From Clostridia bacterium (GTDB lineage Bacteria; Bacillota; Clostridia; UBA1381): a stretch of 64,000 bases of DNA. Each line of letters begins with the position of its first letter. The stretch's first letter is position 1. Position numbers and translations under genes: made by a program. This document shows, piece after piece, positions 7,747 to 16,126 of the stretch. The notes under the pieces are model-generated. The model saw nothing but the letters and a program-made list of their open reading frames with translations, did no database searches and was not told where the DNA came from. Location of the stretch: the NCBI GenBank assembly GCA_017415105.1, contig JAFQJD010000034.1:29692-93691 (forward strand), in the 5' to 3' direction.

Positions 7747-8469
7747 ATGAAAGTTATAATATGCGAAAATTATGAAGAAATGTCAGCAAAAGCAGCAGAT
7801 ATATTTGCTGCACAGCTTACTTTGAAGCCCGACAGTATCCTTGGCCTTGCAACAGGCTCAACACCTGTCGGAATGTATAAAAATCTTATTAAAATGAACG
7901 AAGCCGGTAAAATCGATTTCTCGGCTGTAAAGACATTCAATCTTGACGAGTATTATCCGATAAAGCGTGATAACTCACAAAGCTATTTCACATTTATGAA
8001 CGAGAATTTGTTCTCGCACATAAATATTGATATGGCAAATACTCACGTTCCCAACGGCGAAACAGATGATGCTGAGGCAGAATGTAAGGAATATGAAAAG
8101 AAGCTTGCAGCAGCTGGTGGTGTTGACCTGCAGGTTCTTGGAATAGGACAGAACGGCCATATAGCATTCAATGAGCCGGATGATGCACTTTTCTCATACA
8201 CACATGTTACAGACCTCACAGAAAGTACAATCAATGCAAATGCACGTTTCTTTGATTCGGCAGATGATGTACCTACCCAAGCTATTACAATGGGTATGGC
8301 ATCAATTATGAGTGCGAAAAAAATAGTCCTTCTTGCAAACGGTGCAAATAAGAAGGATGCAGTAAAAGAACTTCTGAACGACAAAATAACAACATCAGTA
8401 CCGGCAACGCTTCTTAAGTTGCATCCGGATGTTGTTCTTATCTGCGACAAGGACGCATATGGCATATGA
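7747..8469 (+). CDS. nagB: glucosamine-6-phosphate deaminase
   Basis: The 240-residue enzyme converts glucosamine 6-phosphate to fructose 6-phosphate and ammonia. The motifs LGLATGSTPVGMYKNL, FNLDEYYPI and GIGQNGHIAFNEP are the NagB active-site and phosphate-binding segments. The length is that of the short Gram-positive form. AGAGAGGTACATACT precedes the ATG. The stop overlaps the next start as ATGA-type coupling. Confidence 0.95.
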   Translation: MKVIICENYEEMSAKAADIFAAQLTLKPDSILGLATGSTPVGMYKNLIKMNEAGKIDFSAVKTFNLDEYYPIKRDNSQSYFTFMNENLFSHINIDMANTHVPNGETDDAEAECKEYEKKLAAAGGVDLQVLGIGQNGHIAFNEPDDALFSYTHVTDLTESTINANARFFDSADDVPTQAITMGMASIMSAKKIVLLANGANKKDAVKELLNDKITTSVPATLLKLHPDVVLICDKDAYGI

Positions 8470-9341
8470 GATTCGGGGTAGACATCGGTGGAACCAACAT
8501 AAAATTCGTTGTTATAGACGGCAATGAGATTAAATATAAGAACTGCATTGATACTGTAAAAAACGGCGATGCAATAGTTGGAGACATAATTACAGAATAC
8601 AATAAAGTTAAAGAAGAATACAACATCGAAAGGATGGGTGTAGGTATACCGGGAGATGTGCGTGACGGAGTAGTTCTTGATGCATCAAATCTTGGTTTGC
8701 TTGATTTCCCGCTTGCGTCAGAGCTTGCAGAACGTGTCGATATACCGGTCAGGGTAGCAAATGATGCGGACTGTGCAGCGATGGGTGAGGAGATATTCGG
8801 CGGAACAAAGGACTGTGACAATATGGTTCTTGTAACACTCGGAACAGGTATCGGTGGAGGTGTTATTCTTAACCGTAAGATTATGCAGACAAACAGATGC
8901 TCAGGCGAAATCGGGCATATTATTATTGATATGAACGGACGTCAGTGTGCGTGCGGCGAAAAAGGCTGCTGGGAGCAATACGGCTCAATAACAGCTCTTG
9001 TAAGAGATGCAGTAAAAGCATGTGAAGAAAATCCCGGAAGCATCCTGTGCGGAATCTATAAACGTGAAGGACGTATGAGTGGCAGACTGTTTTTTGAGGC
9101 ATTAGATGCAAACTGTCCTGTTGCAAAGCAGGTATTTGATACATATCTTGACTATCTTGCTGTAGGCATAAAGAGCGTTGATATGGTATTTGGCCCTGAT
9201 GTAATCGTCCTTGCAGGCGGAATAACAAAAGAGGGCGAGAAAATTTTAAATCCATTGCGTAAAAAACTCCCGCAGGATATTCGTATAGAAGTATCAAAAC
9301 TACAGAGTGATGCAGGTTCGCTTGGTGCGGCAATGCTTTAA
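8466..9341 (+). CDS. ROK-family sugar kinase
   Basis: The 291-residue protein has the ROK signatures: DIGGTNIKFVV at the N-terminus, TLGTGIGGGV near residue 120, and the zinc motif GHIIID with CACGEKGCWEQ. It probably phosphorylates a hexose or N-acetylhexosamine at C6. Placed between nagB and nagA it could make GlcNAc 6-phosphate or ManNAc 6-phosphate for NagA; glucokinase activity is the alternative. It has no DNA-binding domain, so it is not a NagC/XylR-type regulator. It overlaps nagB by four bases. Confidence 0.88.
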   Translation: MRFGVDIGGTNIKFVVIDGNEIKYKNCIDTVKNGDAIVGDIITEYNKVKEEYNIERMGVGIPGDVRDGVVLDASNLGLLDFPLASELAERVDIPVRVANDADCAAMGEEIFGGTKDCDNMVLVTLGTGIGGGVILNRKIMQTNRCSGEIGHIIIDMNGRQCACGEKGCWEQYGSITALVRDAVKACEENPGSILCGIYKREGRMSGRLFFEALDANCPVAKQVFDTYLDYLAVGIKSVDMVFGPDVIVLAGGITKEGEKILNPLRKKLPQDIRIEVSKLQSDAGSLGAAML

Positions 9342-9355
9342 ACGGAGTGATGACA

Positions 9356-10417
9356 ATGATTTATAAAAATGCACTTGTAGACGGAGAAATCACAGACATT
9401 GAGGTTTGTGACGGTAAAATTAAAAGCATCGAAAAAACGGATGCTGACGGTTTCGATTTAGGCGGAAAATGCGTTTATCCGGGACTTGTGGATATTCATA
9501 CACATGGTTGTGTGGGATATGACACAATGGACGGTGACGGACTTTGTGAAATGTCAGAATATCTTGCAAAAAACGGTATAACCTCGTGGTTACCGACTAC
9601 AATGACGGTAAGTATGGAAAAGATAAAGTCTGTAGTAAATGCAGAGCTGCCAAAGGACTGTGGTGCAGAGATTATGGGCTTCCATATGGAGGGACCGTAC
9701 ATTTCACCCAAACGTAAGGGTGCACAGAATGAAAAATATATAAAAGCACCGGATATTGATGAATTTGAAGAGCTGCAAAACATCAAAAAAGTCACAATTG
9801 CACCCGAGCTTGACGGAAGTATGGACTTTATAAAAAAGTGCGATGCGGTTGTGTCACTCGGACATACCGATGCAGATTTTGAGTGTGCACAAGATGCATT
9901 TCGGGCAGGTGCAAAGTGTCTTACACATACATTCAATGCCATGCCCGCACTTCATCACAGGGACCCCGGTCCGATTGGTGCGGCGGTTGACTGCGACGGT
10001 TATGTTGAAGTAATATGTGACGGATTGCATATCCATAAAAGTGTAATAACGATGCTTTACCGGACATTCGGTGCAGACAGAATGATTTTAATCAGTGACT
10101 CTATGCGTGCTACGGGACTTTGTGATGGCGAATACGAGTTTGGCGGACAGACCATAACCGTAAAAAATGCCGTTGCAAGAACACAGGATGGAGCGATTGC
10201 CGGCAGTACCACAAATCTTATGGGCTGCGTTAAAAAGGCGATAGAGTTCGGAATTCCTGCAAGCGATGCATTTAAAATGGCATCAGAAACTCCTGCAAGG
10301 CTCATAAACGTAAAAAAGGGCAGATTACTGCCCGGATATGATGCTGATTTTATTGTGGTTGATGATAACTTAAATGTTATCCGAACCGTTGTCGGCGGAA
10401 AGCTTATTGAGGATTAA
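9356..10417 (+). CDS. nagA: N-acetylglucosamine-6-phosphate deacetylase
   Basis: The 353-residue amidohydrolase removes acetate from GlcNAc 6-phosphate, feeding NagB. It shows VDIHTHGCVGYDTMDG, HMEGPYISPKRKGAQN, LGHTDADF, LTHTFNAMPALHHRDPG and ISDSMRATGL, covering metal ligands and substrate residues. ATG 9356 is preferred because CGGAG ends eight bases upstream; GTG 9347 and ATG 9350 are too close to it. This is the last gene of the operon. Its stop overlaps a convergent small gene by four bases. Confidence 0.94.
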   Translation: MIYKNALVDGEITDIEVCDGKIKSIEKTDADGFDLGGKCVYPGLVDIHTHGCVGYDTMDGDGLCEMSEYLAKNGITSWLPTTMTVSMEKIKSVVNAELPKDCGAEIMGFHMEGPYISPKRKGAQNEKYIKAPDIDEFEELQNIKKVTIAPELDGSMDFIKKCDAVVSLGHTDADFECAQDAFRAGAKCLTHTFNAMPALHHRDPGPIGAAVDCDGYVEVICDGLHIHKSVITMLYRTFGADRMILISDSMRATGLCDGEYEFGGQTITVKNAVARTQDGAIAGSTTNLMGCVKKAIEFGIPASDAFKMASETPARLINVKKGRLLPGYDADFIVVDDNLNVIRTVVGGKLIED

Positions 10418-10632
10418 ATTTCAAAATCCTCAGCGGTAAACTCTGTTTTTAAACGGCGTTTACGGCGAACGGTTTTCTTGAAAATATCATACTTGAATTT
10501 TTTACAGTCACCCTGTGAGGTGGCTGTGTTTTTTTTGAAGAGGGTGCAGAACATCTCATCCTCGCTATCCTCAAGCTTTTGTGCATACACACATAGTCCG
10601 CAAACCTTGTTTATATCGTCACTGTATATCAT
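10414..10632 (-). CDS. small cysteine-containing hypothetical protein
   Basis: The 72-residue protein starts behind a good AAGGAGT site. It has CGLC near residue 11, FC near residue 29 and C near residue 43, followed by FKYDIFKK and a basic stretch KKTVRRKRRLK. The four cysteines suggest a small metal site. I do not recognise a function. It converges on nagA with a four-base overlap, so each transcript may run into the other. Confidence 0.65.
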   Translation of the reverse strand: MIYSDDINKVCGLCVYAQKLEDSEDEMFCTLFKKNTATSQGDCKKFKYDIFKKTVRRKRRLKTEFTAEDFEI

Positions 10633-10731
10633 TGGGTTACTCCTTTGTTACAAATAATATCGGAAAAAATGTATTATTATAGTTATTTTAACATAAATAT
10701 CAATATTCGTAAAGAACTTTTTAAATTTTCC

Positions 10732-10760
10732 TTGATTTTATAAGTGTTTTATTATATAAT
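10732..10760 (+). promoter_or_regulatory. sigma-A promoter for purB-purA
   Basis: TTGATT at 10732-10737 and TATAAT at 10755-10760 are separated by 17 bp. No purine riboswitch or PurR-type box was recognised in the short leader. Confidence 0.85.
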
Positions 10761-10829
10761 ATAAAAGGCGTATTTTGTGTGATACGTTAAATGTATTTTT
10801 CATGGAAATCACAAAAGGAGAAGCTTATA

Positions 10830-12263
10830 ATGGCAACCGACACTTACGAGAGTCCGTTAAATTCGAGATATGCGTCAAAAGAGATGCAGTATATATTCTC
10901 ACCGGATAAAAAGTTTTCGACATGGCGTAAGCTGTGGATAGCTCTTGCAGAGAGCGAAAAGGAGCTTGGGCTTAATATAACCGATGAGCAGATTGCCCAG
11001 ATGAAGGAGCACATCTATGACATCAATTATGATGTTGCAAAAGAACAGGAAAAAAAGGTGCGTCACGATGTAATGTCGCACGTTTATGCGTTCGGCGTGC
11101 AGTGCCCGCTTGCAAAGCCGATAATACACCTTGGTGCTACAAGCTGTTATGTGGGTGATAACACAGACATTATAATAATGACCGAGGCTATGGAGCTCGT
11201 TAAGAAAAAACTGGTGAGTCTTATAGCACAGCTTGCAAAGTTTGCAGAGGAATATAAAAATCTTCCGTGTCTGGCATTTACGCATTTTCAGCCGGCACAG
11301 CCTACAACCGTGGGAAAACGTGCTACACTCTGGCTTGAGGACCTCGTTATGGACCTTGAAGATGTGGAGCATCAGTTAAGCAAGGCAAAACTTCTTGGCT
11401 GTAAGGGTACAACAGGTACGCAGGCGAGCTTTATGGAGCTGTTTGACGGTGACCATAACAAGTGTAAAGCACTGGATGAAAAGATTGCTTCTAAAATGGG
11501 GTATAAAACGACATTTGCAGTAAGCGGTCAGACATATCCGAGAAAACTTGACACACAGATGTTAAATGTCCTGAGTGCAATTGCACAGAGTGCGTACAAG
11601 TTCTCGAACGATATAAGACTTCTTCAGCACTTAAAGCAGATAGAAGAGCCGTTTGAGAAATCGCAGATAGGCTCATCTGCTATGGCATATAAACGTAACC
11701 CGATGCGAAGCGAGCGAATAGGTTCACTTGCAAGGTATGTTATTGTAGATGCACTAAACCCTGCAATAACAGCATCAACACAGTGGTTTGAGAGAACACT
11801 TGACGACAGTGCAAATAAGCGTATTAGTGTGCCTGAGGCGTTTTTAGCAGTTGATGCTATATTGAGCCTGTATATCAATGTCGTTGACGGACTTGTTGTT
11901 TACGACAAGGTAATAACAAAGCATTTTATGTCCGAGATTCCGTTCATGGCAACGGAGAATATAATGATGGATGCCGTTAAAAAGGGCGGTGACCGTCAGG
12001 AACTGCACGAAAAGATTCGTCAGTATTCAATGGAGGCAGGTGCAAGAGTAAAGGTAGAGGGGAAAGATAACAACCTCGCTGAGCTCATTGCAGGAGATGC
12101 GTCATTCGGACTTACAATAGATGAAATCAATGCTGTTATGAAGCCGGAAAACTTCGTGGGTAGATCACCCGAGCAGGTTGACGATTTCATAAATGATGTG
12201 ATAGCACCGATACTTGATAAGAACAAAGATTTGCTCGGTGTGGAAGTAGAAATAAATGTTTGA
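10830..12263 (+). CDS. purB: adenylosuccinate lyase
   Basis: The 477-residue enzyme cleaves adenylosuccinate and SAICAR in purine synthesis. The fumarase/aspartase signature GSSAMAYKRNPMRSER near residue 285 is clear, and GTTGTQASF and THFQPAQPTT mark other active-site loops. ATG 10830 follows AAAAGGAG; an earlier in-frame ATG lies close to the transcription start and lacks a site. purA follows after 23 nt, so consecutive AMP-branch enzymes share one transcript. Confidence 0.95.
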   Translation: MATDTYESPLNSRYASKEMQYIFSPDKKFSTWRKLWIALAESEKELGLNITDEQIAQMKEHIYDINYDVAKEQEKKVRHDVMSHVYAFGVQCPLAKPIIHLGATSCYVGDNTDIIIMTEAMELVKKKLVSLIAQLAKFAEEYKNLPCLAFTHFQPAQPTTVGKRATLWLEDLVMDLEDVEHQLSKAKLLGCKGTTGTQASFMELFDGDHNKCKALDEKIASKMGYKTTFAVSGQTYPRKLDTQMLNVLSAIAQSAYKFSNDIRLLQHLKQIEEPFEKSQIGSSAMAYKRNPMRSERIGSLARYVIVDALNPAITASTQWFERTLDDSANKRISVPEAFLAVDAILSLYINVVDGLVVYDKVITKHFMSEIPFMATENIMMDAVKKGGDRQELHEKIRQYSMEAGARVKVEGKDNNLAELIAGDASFGLTIDEINAVMKPENFVGRSPEQVDDFINDVIAPILDKNKDLLGVEVEINV

Positions 12264-12286
12264 TTTTAAGAGAGGGGTAAACAAAA

Positions 12287-13561
12287 ATGGTAAAAGCAGT
12301 AGTAGGTGCATGTTGGGGTGACGAGGGTAAAGGTAAGATTACCGATATGCTCGCAGCTGATGCAGATATAGTTGTACGTTTTCAGGGCGGTGCGAATGCA
12401 GGTCACACAATCGTAAATGATTACGGTAAGTTTGCACTTCATCTTCTTCCGTCAGGTTCATTTAATCAGAATGTTACAAATATGATAGGTAACGGTGTTG
12501 CTCTTGATATTGAACAGCTTGTAAAGGAAATTGAAGAAGTAGTTTCAAAAGGTGTTCCGCGTCCGAATATCGTAGTATCAGAAAGAGCACAGGTGCTTAT
12601 GCCGTACCACAGACTCTTTGATACATACGAGGAGGAAAGACTTTCAGACCGTCAGTTCGGCTCAACAAAGTCGGGCATTGCTCCGTTCTTCTCGGATAAG
12701 TTTGCAAAGATAGGTTTTCAGGTATGGGAGCTATTTGAGGAGGACAGACTGAAAGAGAAAATCAAAAACGTGCTTGAGGTTAAGAATCTCATGCTTGAGC
12801 ACGTATATCATAAACCGCTTCTTGATGCTGATGAGCTTTATGCAACGTGTAAGCGTTATGCGGAAATGATAAAACCGTATGTTATCGACTCTGTTAAGTT
12901 TATGCACGAGGCTGTAAAGGCAGGCAAGACAATTCTTTTAGAGGGTCAGCTTGGCTCACTTAAGGACCCGGATTTTGGTATATATCCAATGACAACATCA
13001 TCATCAACACTTGCCGGTTACGGTGCAATAGGTGCAGGCGTACCGCCGTATGAGATAAAGGAAATCATAACAGTTGTTAAGGCGTACTCATCAGCAGTTG
13101 GTGCAGGTGCTTTCGTATCAGAGATATTTGGTGAAGAAGCAGACGAATTAAGACGTCGTGGCGGTGACGGTGGTGAATACGGTGCAACAACCGGCAGACC
13201 AAGACGTATGGGTTGGTTTGACTGTGTGGCATCACGCTACGGTTGCCGTGTTCAGGGTACAACAGCCGTTGCGTTTACTGTGCTTGATGTACTTGGCTAT
13301 CTTGATGAAATTTCGGTATGTGTAGGCTATGAGGTTGACGGTGAGGTTATCCGTGACTTCCCGACAACAGGCAAGCTTGAAAAGGCAAAACCGGTGCTTA
13401 AGGTTCTTCCGGGCTGGAAGACTGATATAAGAGGCATTACAAAGTATGAGGACCTCCCCGAGAACTGTCGTAATTATATTGAGTTCATCGAAAAAGAGCT
13501 TGAAGTTCCTATTAAGATTGTTTCAAACGGTCCGGCAAGAAATGACATTATAATGAGATAA
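12287..13561 (+). CDS. purA: adenylosuccinate synthetase
   Basis: The 424-residue enzyme joins IMP and aspartate using GTP, the first step to AMP. The N-terminus ACWGDEGKGKITD is the PurA P-loop-like signature, followed by FQGGANAGHTIV with the catalytic histidine. TTGRPRRMGWFDC matches the IMP-binding region. The protein is full length, and its transcript ends at the hairpin just downstream. Confidence 0.95.
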   Translation: MVKAVVGACWGDEGKGKITDMLAADADIVVRFQGGANAGHTIVNDYGKFALHLLPSGSFNQNVTNMIGNGVALDIEQLVKEIEEVVSKGVPRPNIVVSERAQVLMPYHRLFDTYEEERLSDRQFGSTKSGIAPFFSDKFAKIGFQVWELFEEDRLKEKIKNVLEVKNLMLEHVYHKPLLDADELYATCKRYAEMIKPYVIDSVKFMHEAVKAGKTILLEGQLGSLKDPDFGIYPMTTSSSTLAGYGAIGAGVPPYEIKEIITVVKAYSSAVGAGAFVSEIFGEEADELRRRGGDGGEYGATTGRPRRMGWFDCVASRYGCRVQGTTAVAFTVLDVLGYLDEISVCVGYEVDGEVIRDFPTTGKLEKAKPVLKVLPGWKTDIRGITKYEDLPENCRNYIEFIEKELEVPIKIVSNGPARNDIIMR

Positions 13562-13564
13562 CGA

Positions 13565-13594
13565 AAAAATCGCAGAATTTTCTGCGATTTTTTT
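13565..13594 (+). terminator. terminator after purA
   Basis: A stem of AAAATCGCAGAA with TTCTGCGATTTT ends in a seven-T run. The T-run is also the first part of the 160-bp repeat that follows. Confidence 0.88.
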
Positions 13595-13747
13595 ACTTTA
13601 TAGGAAATTGCGTATTTCCTATAAAGTAAAAAAATATTAAATGCCCGTGCGAAATTTTCCTCGCTATGCTCGGAAACGCACATGGGCACGACCAAAGCGT
13701 TATCCTTCTATACCCACCACAGGCGTGTGCCGAAGGCGCTTTGTTCT
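13588..13747. repeat. 160-bp interspersed repeat, copy 1
   Basis: This segment matches 47333-47492 over the full 160 bp with five base differences and no gaps. It begins with a perfect 21-bp inverted repeat (13588-13608 and 13614-13634) around TGCGT. A second imperfect stem follows (TGCCCGTGCG with CGCACATGGGCA), then an AAAGCG/CGCTTT pairing near its end. It encodes no credible protein. Both copies sit directly after a terminator of a plus-strand gene. It could be a non-autonomous mobile element or a structured RNA 3' end. Confidence 0.85.
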
Positions 13748-13772
13748 TTGTTCATTTTTTGTTCATAAATTA

Positions 13773-13801
13773 TTGACTAACGCATAAAATTATGTTATAA
13801 T
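13773..13801 (+). promoter_or_regulatory. sigma-A promoter for zinc-ribbon membrane protein
   Basis: TTGACT at 13773-13778 and TATAAT at 13796-13801 are 17 bp apart. It begins 26 bp after the repeat ends. Confidence 0.82.
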
Positions 13802-13840
13802 TTGTCTATAAAAAGCTTTTAAGCAAAAGGAGGATTTAAA

Positions 13841-14632
13841 ATGATAAGTTATATTTTCGGAAAGGCTATTGATATTCTTAAGAGAAAGCCGTTTATGCTA
13901 TGGGGTGTATCACTTCTTCATGTAGTGGTGGTTGCAGCGGTAAAGATAACAGGCTCAATGTTGCCGATTTTGAGTATTCCGATAGTTCTTACACTTAATG
14001 CAGGTATGTCTGCACTTTACCTTGACGGTTACAACGGCAAGGAAGTAAACTCAAAACAGCTGTTTCGTGGTTTTACAAAGGAATGTGCTTCAAGAGTTCC
14101 TGCAGGTATGCTCTGGTATAAGCTATGGGAAACAATCTGGAATTTTGTTCCGGTAGTTGGTATCATAAAGTCATATTCATATGCCTTTACACCGTACATA
14201 TTACTTTCAAGACCGGAAATCAGTGTGCTTGACGCATTAAAGACATCAATGCAGGAAACAAGCGGATATAAGGCAAGAATGTTTGGTGCAGATATTCTTA
14301 TGGGTCTTATCGTGGTGGGCTTGTATCTTGTATTTGCACTTATTATGATAATACCGGTGCTTGGCTGGATTGTAGGTATAGTAGGAATGGTAGCAACAGC
14401 AATTTTGTTCCCGCTATTTACAGGACTTGTAAGAGCTGGTTTCTATGAAGAGGCAAAGTCAGGCAGATTCAAACAGCCAATTTATGCATACGCACAGCCA
14501 CAGGGAACAGTACCCCCGACAGGTGATGCACAGCCGTCAGAAGATGGTGCATGGTTCTGCACACAGTGTGGTGTTAAGAACAGCTCGGCATCAAATTTCT
14601 GTACACAGTGCGGTAAAGCAAAGAGCTTATAA
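13841..14632 (+). CDS. membrane protein with C-terminal zinc ribbon
   Basis: The 263-residue protein has several hydrophobic segments (about residues 20-65, 105-125 and 150-200) and then a soluble tail. The tail ends in WFCTQCGVKNSSASNFCTQCGKA, shown here only as the two CxxC pairs near residues 240 and 255, a zinc-ribbon pattern. AAAGGAGG precedes the ATG. I do not recognise a specific function. It has its own promoter and terminator, so it is transcribed alone. Confidence 0.75.
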   Translation: MISYIFGKAIDILKRKPFMLWGVSLLHVVVVAAVKITGSMLPILSIPIVLTLNAGMSALYLDGYNGKEVNSKQLFRGFTKECASRVPAGMLWYKLWETIWNFVPVVGIIKSYSYAFTPYILLSRPEISVLDALKTSMQETSGYKARMFGADILMGLIVVGLYLVFALIMIIPVLGWIVGIVGMVATAILFPLFTGLVRAGFYEEAKSGRFKQPIYAYAQPQGTVPPTGDAQPSEDGAWFCTQCGVKNSSASNFCTQCGKAKSL

Positions 14633-14636
14633 ATTT

Positions 14637-14671
14637 AAAATCACATTGGCATTGCCAATGTGATTTTTTTA
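14637..14671. terminator. bidirectional terminator
   Basis: AAAATCACATTGGC pairs with GCCAATGTGATTTT around ATT and is followed on the plus strand by a T-run. A-runs on the other side let it also serve trkH from the minus strand. The tail TTTTTTTACTTTAT is identical to the start of the 160-bp repeat. Confidence 0.85.
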
Positions 14672-14673
14672 CT

Positions 14674-16113
14674 TTATCTTTTCCATGTATATGGCGATAC
14701 AAGCATTAGTATCGGGAAAATTTCAAGTCTGCCGATAAGCATATCAAGTGATAGTACTATTTTTGAAAGAGCTGAGAACATAGAGAAGTTCTCTGCCGGA
14801 CCTACAAGCCCTAATCCCGGACCAATGTTGTTTATAGTCGCTGCAACTGCGGTAAAATTCGTTGTGAAATCGTAGTTATCAAGGCTTATTATAAGCATTG
14901 ATACTGCAAACAGAACAAGGAATACCGCAATATATACGCTTACTGTTCTTACGGTTTCTGATTCAATTGTTTTTCCGTTCATCGAAATCTTATGAGTACT
15001 GTTTGGGTGTGCTGCAATCTTTATTTCCTTGCGTATGGACTTTAAGAGAATCAGTATTCGCGACACTTTTATTCCGCCACCTGTACTTCCTGCACAAGCA
15101 CCTATAAACATAAGTGCAACAAGTATTGTTTTTGAAAGTGCAGGCCATAAATCAAAGTTTACGGTTGAATAACCGGTGGTTGTGATAATTGATGCCGTCT
15201 GGAAGAAACCGTGTCTTAACGAGGTTCCAAAGTCGGGGAATAATTGGCGACAGTTTATACTGATGATGAGTGCCGAAACGAGTATTATCCCCAGATATAC
15301 TTTATATTCATCTGACCGTAATGCATCACGCATACGCCGTGTCAGAATGAGATAGTAAATGGTAAAGTCTATACCGAACAATGTCATAAATACTGTTATC
15401 GTGATCTGAACATACGGTGAGTAATCGGCTATACTTGTGTTTAACACACCGAATCCGCCCGTGCCGGCTGTGCCGAAAGCAAGAGTGATTGCACTGAATG
15501 CTCCAATGCCGTCAAGATATAAAAGAATTATTTCTATGAGTGTAAGTCCCATATATATAAGATACAGAATCTTTGCTGATGAGCGTATCTTTGGTACAAG
15601 CTTACTTACTGACGGACCGGTGCTTTCTGCACGAAGGAGGTGTACGTTACTTCCGCCTGAAAGCGGGAGAAGTGCAACCAAAAAAACAAGAACTCCCATA
15701 CCACCTATCCAGTGCGTGAAGCTTCGCCAGAACAGATGTGCCCTTGGCAACGCCTCAACATCTGTAAGGATTGATGCACCTGTCGTTGTAAATCCCGATA
15801 CGGTTTCAAAAAACGCATCGATGAAATTCGGTATGTAACCTGAAACGAAAAACGGAACAGCACCAAAAAGACTGATTATAATCCACGCAAGAGCAACGGT
15901 AACAAAACCTTCTTTTGAATACATTGTTGTACGTTTTGGCTTTATGAGCGACAGTGCTACACCGACTATGAGGCATAGCAGTGCAGAAAGTAGGTAAATT
16001 ATAAAACTTTCTGTATCCTTGTAGCACAATGCACATATTGCAGGCAAAGCCATACAAGCCGCTTCAATATTGAGTACTGACCCGAGAGTGTGAAGAATTA
16101 CTTTATAGTTCAT
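14674..16113 (-). CDS. trkH: Trk-type potassium uptake protein, membrane subunit
   Basis: The 479-residue polytopic protein has the repeated TrkH selectivity-filter segments, e.g. TTTGAS, GTAGTGGFG, TTTGYST and NNIGPG, each at the end of a membrane-pore-membrane unit. It conducts potassium inward with TrkA as the cytosolic gate. The start at 16113 follows AAAGGAG; a longer frame would overlap trkA. It lies 13 nt after trkA on the same strand. Confidence 0.93.
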   Translation of the reverse strand: MNYKVILHTLGSVLNIEAACMALPAICALCYKDTESFIIYLLSALLCLIVGVALSLIKPKRTTMYSKEGFVTVALAWIIISLFGAVPFFVSGYIPNFIDAFFETVSGFTTTGASILTDVEALPRAHLFWRSFTHWIGGMGVLVFLVALLPLSGGSNVHLLRAESTGPSVSKLVPKIRSSAKILYLIYMGLTLIEIILLYLDGIGAFSAITLAFGTAGTGGFGVLNTSIADYSPYVQITITVFMTLFGIDFTIYYLILTRRMRDALRSDEYKVYLGIILVSALIISINCRQLFPDFGTSLRHGFFQTASIITTTGYSTVNFDLWPALSKTILVALMFIGACAGSTGGGIKVSRILILLKSIRKEIKIAAHPNSTHKISMNGKTIESETVRTVSVYIAVFLVLFAVSMLIISLDNYDFTTNFTAVAATINNIGPGLGLVGPAENFSMFSALSKIVLSLDMLIGRLEIFPILMLVSPYTWKR

Positions 16114-16126
16114 TTGCAGCACTCCT

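Noticed and set aside
13474..13695. Minus-strand frame sharing its first 36 residues with one at 46946-47440
   Set aside because: The shared part is the 160-bp repeat read backwards; beyond it the frames run antisense to purA and to the zinc-ribbon gene. No ribosome-binding site.
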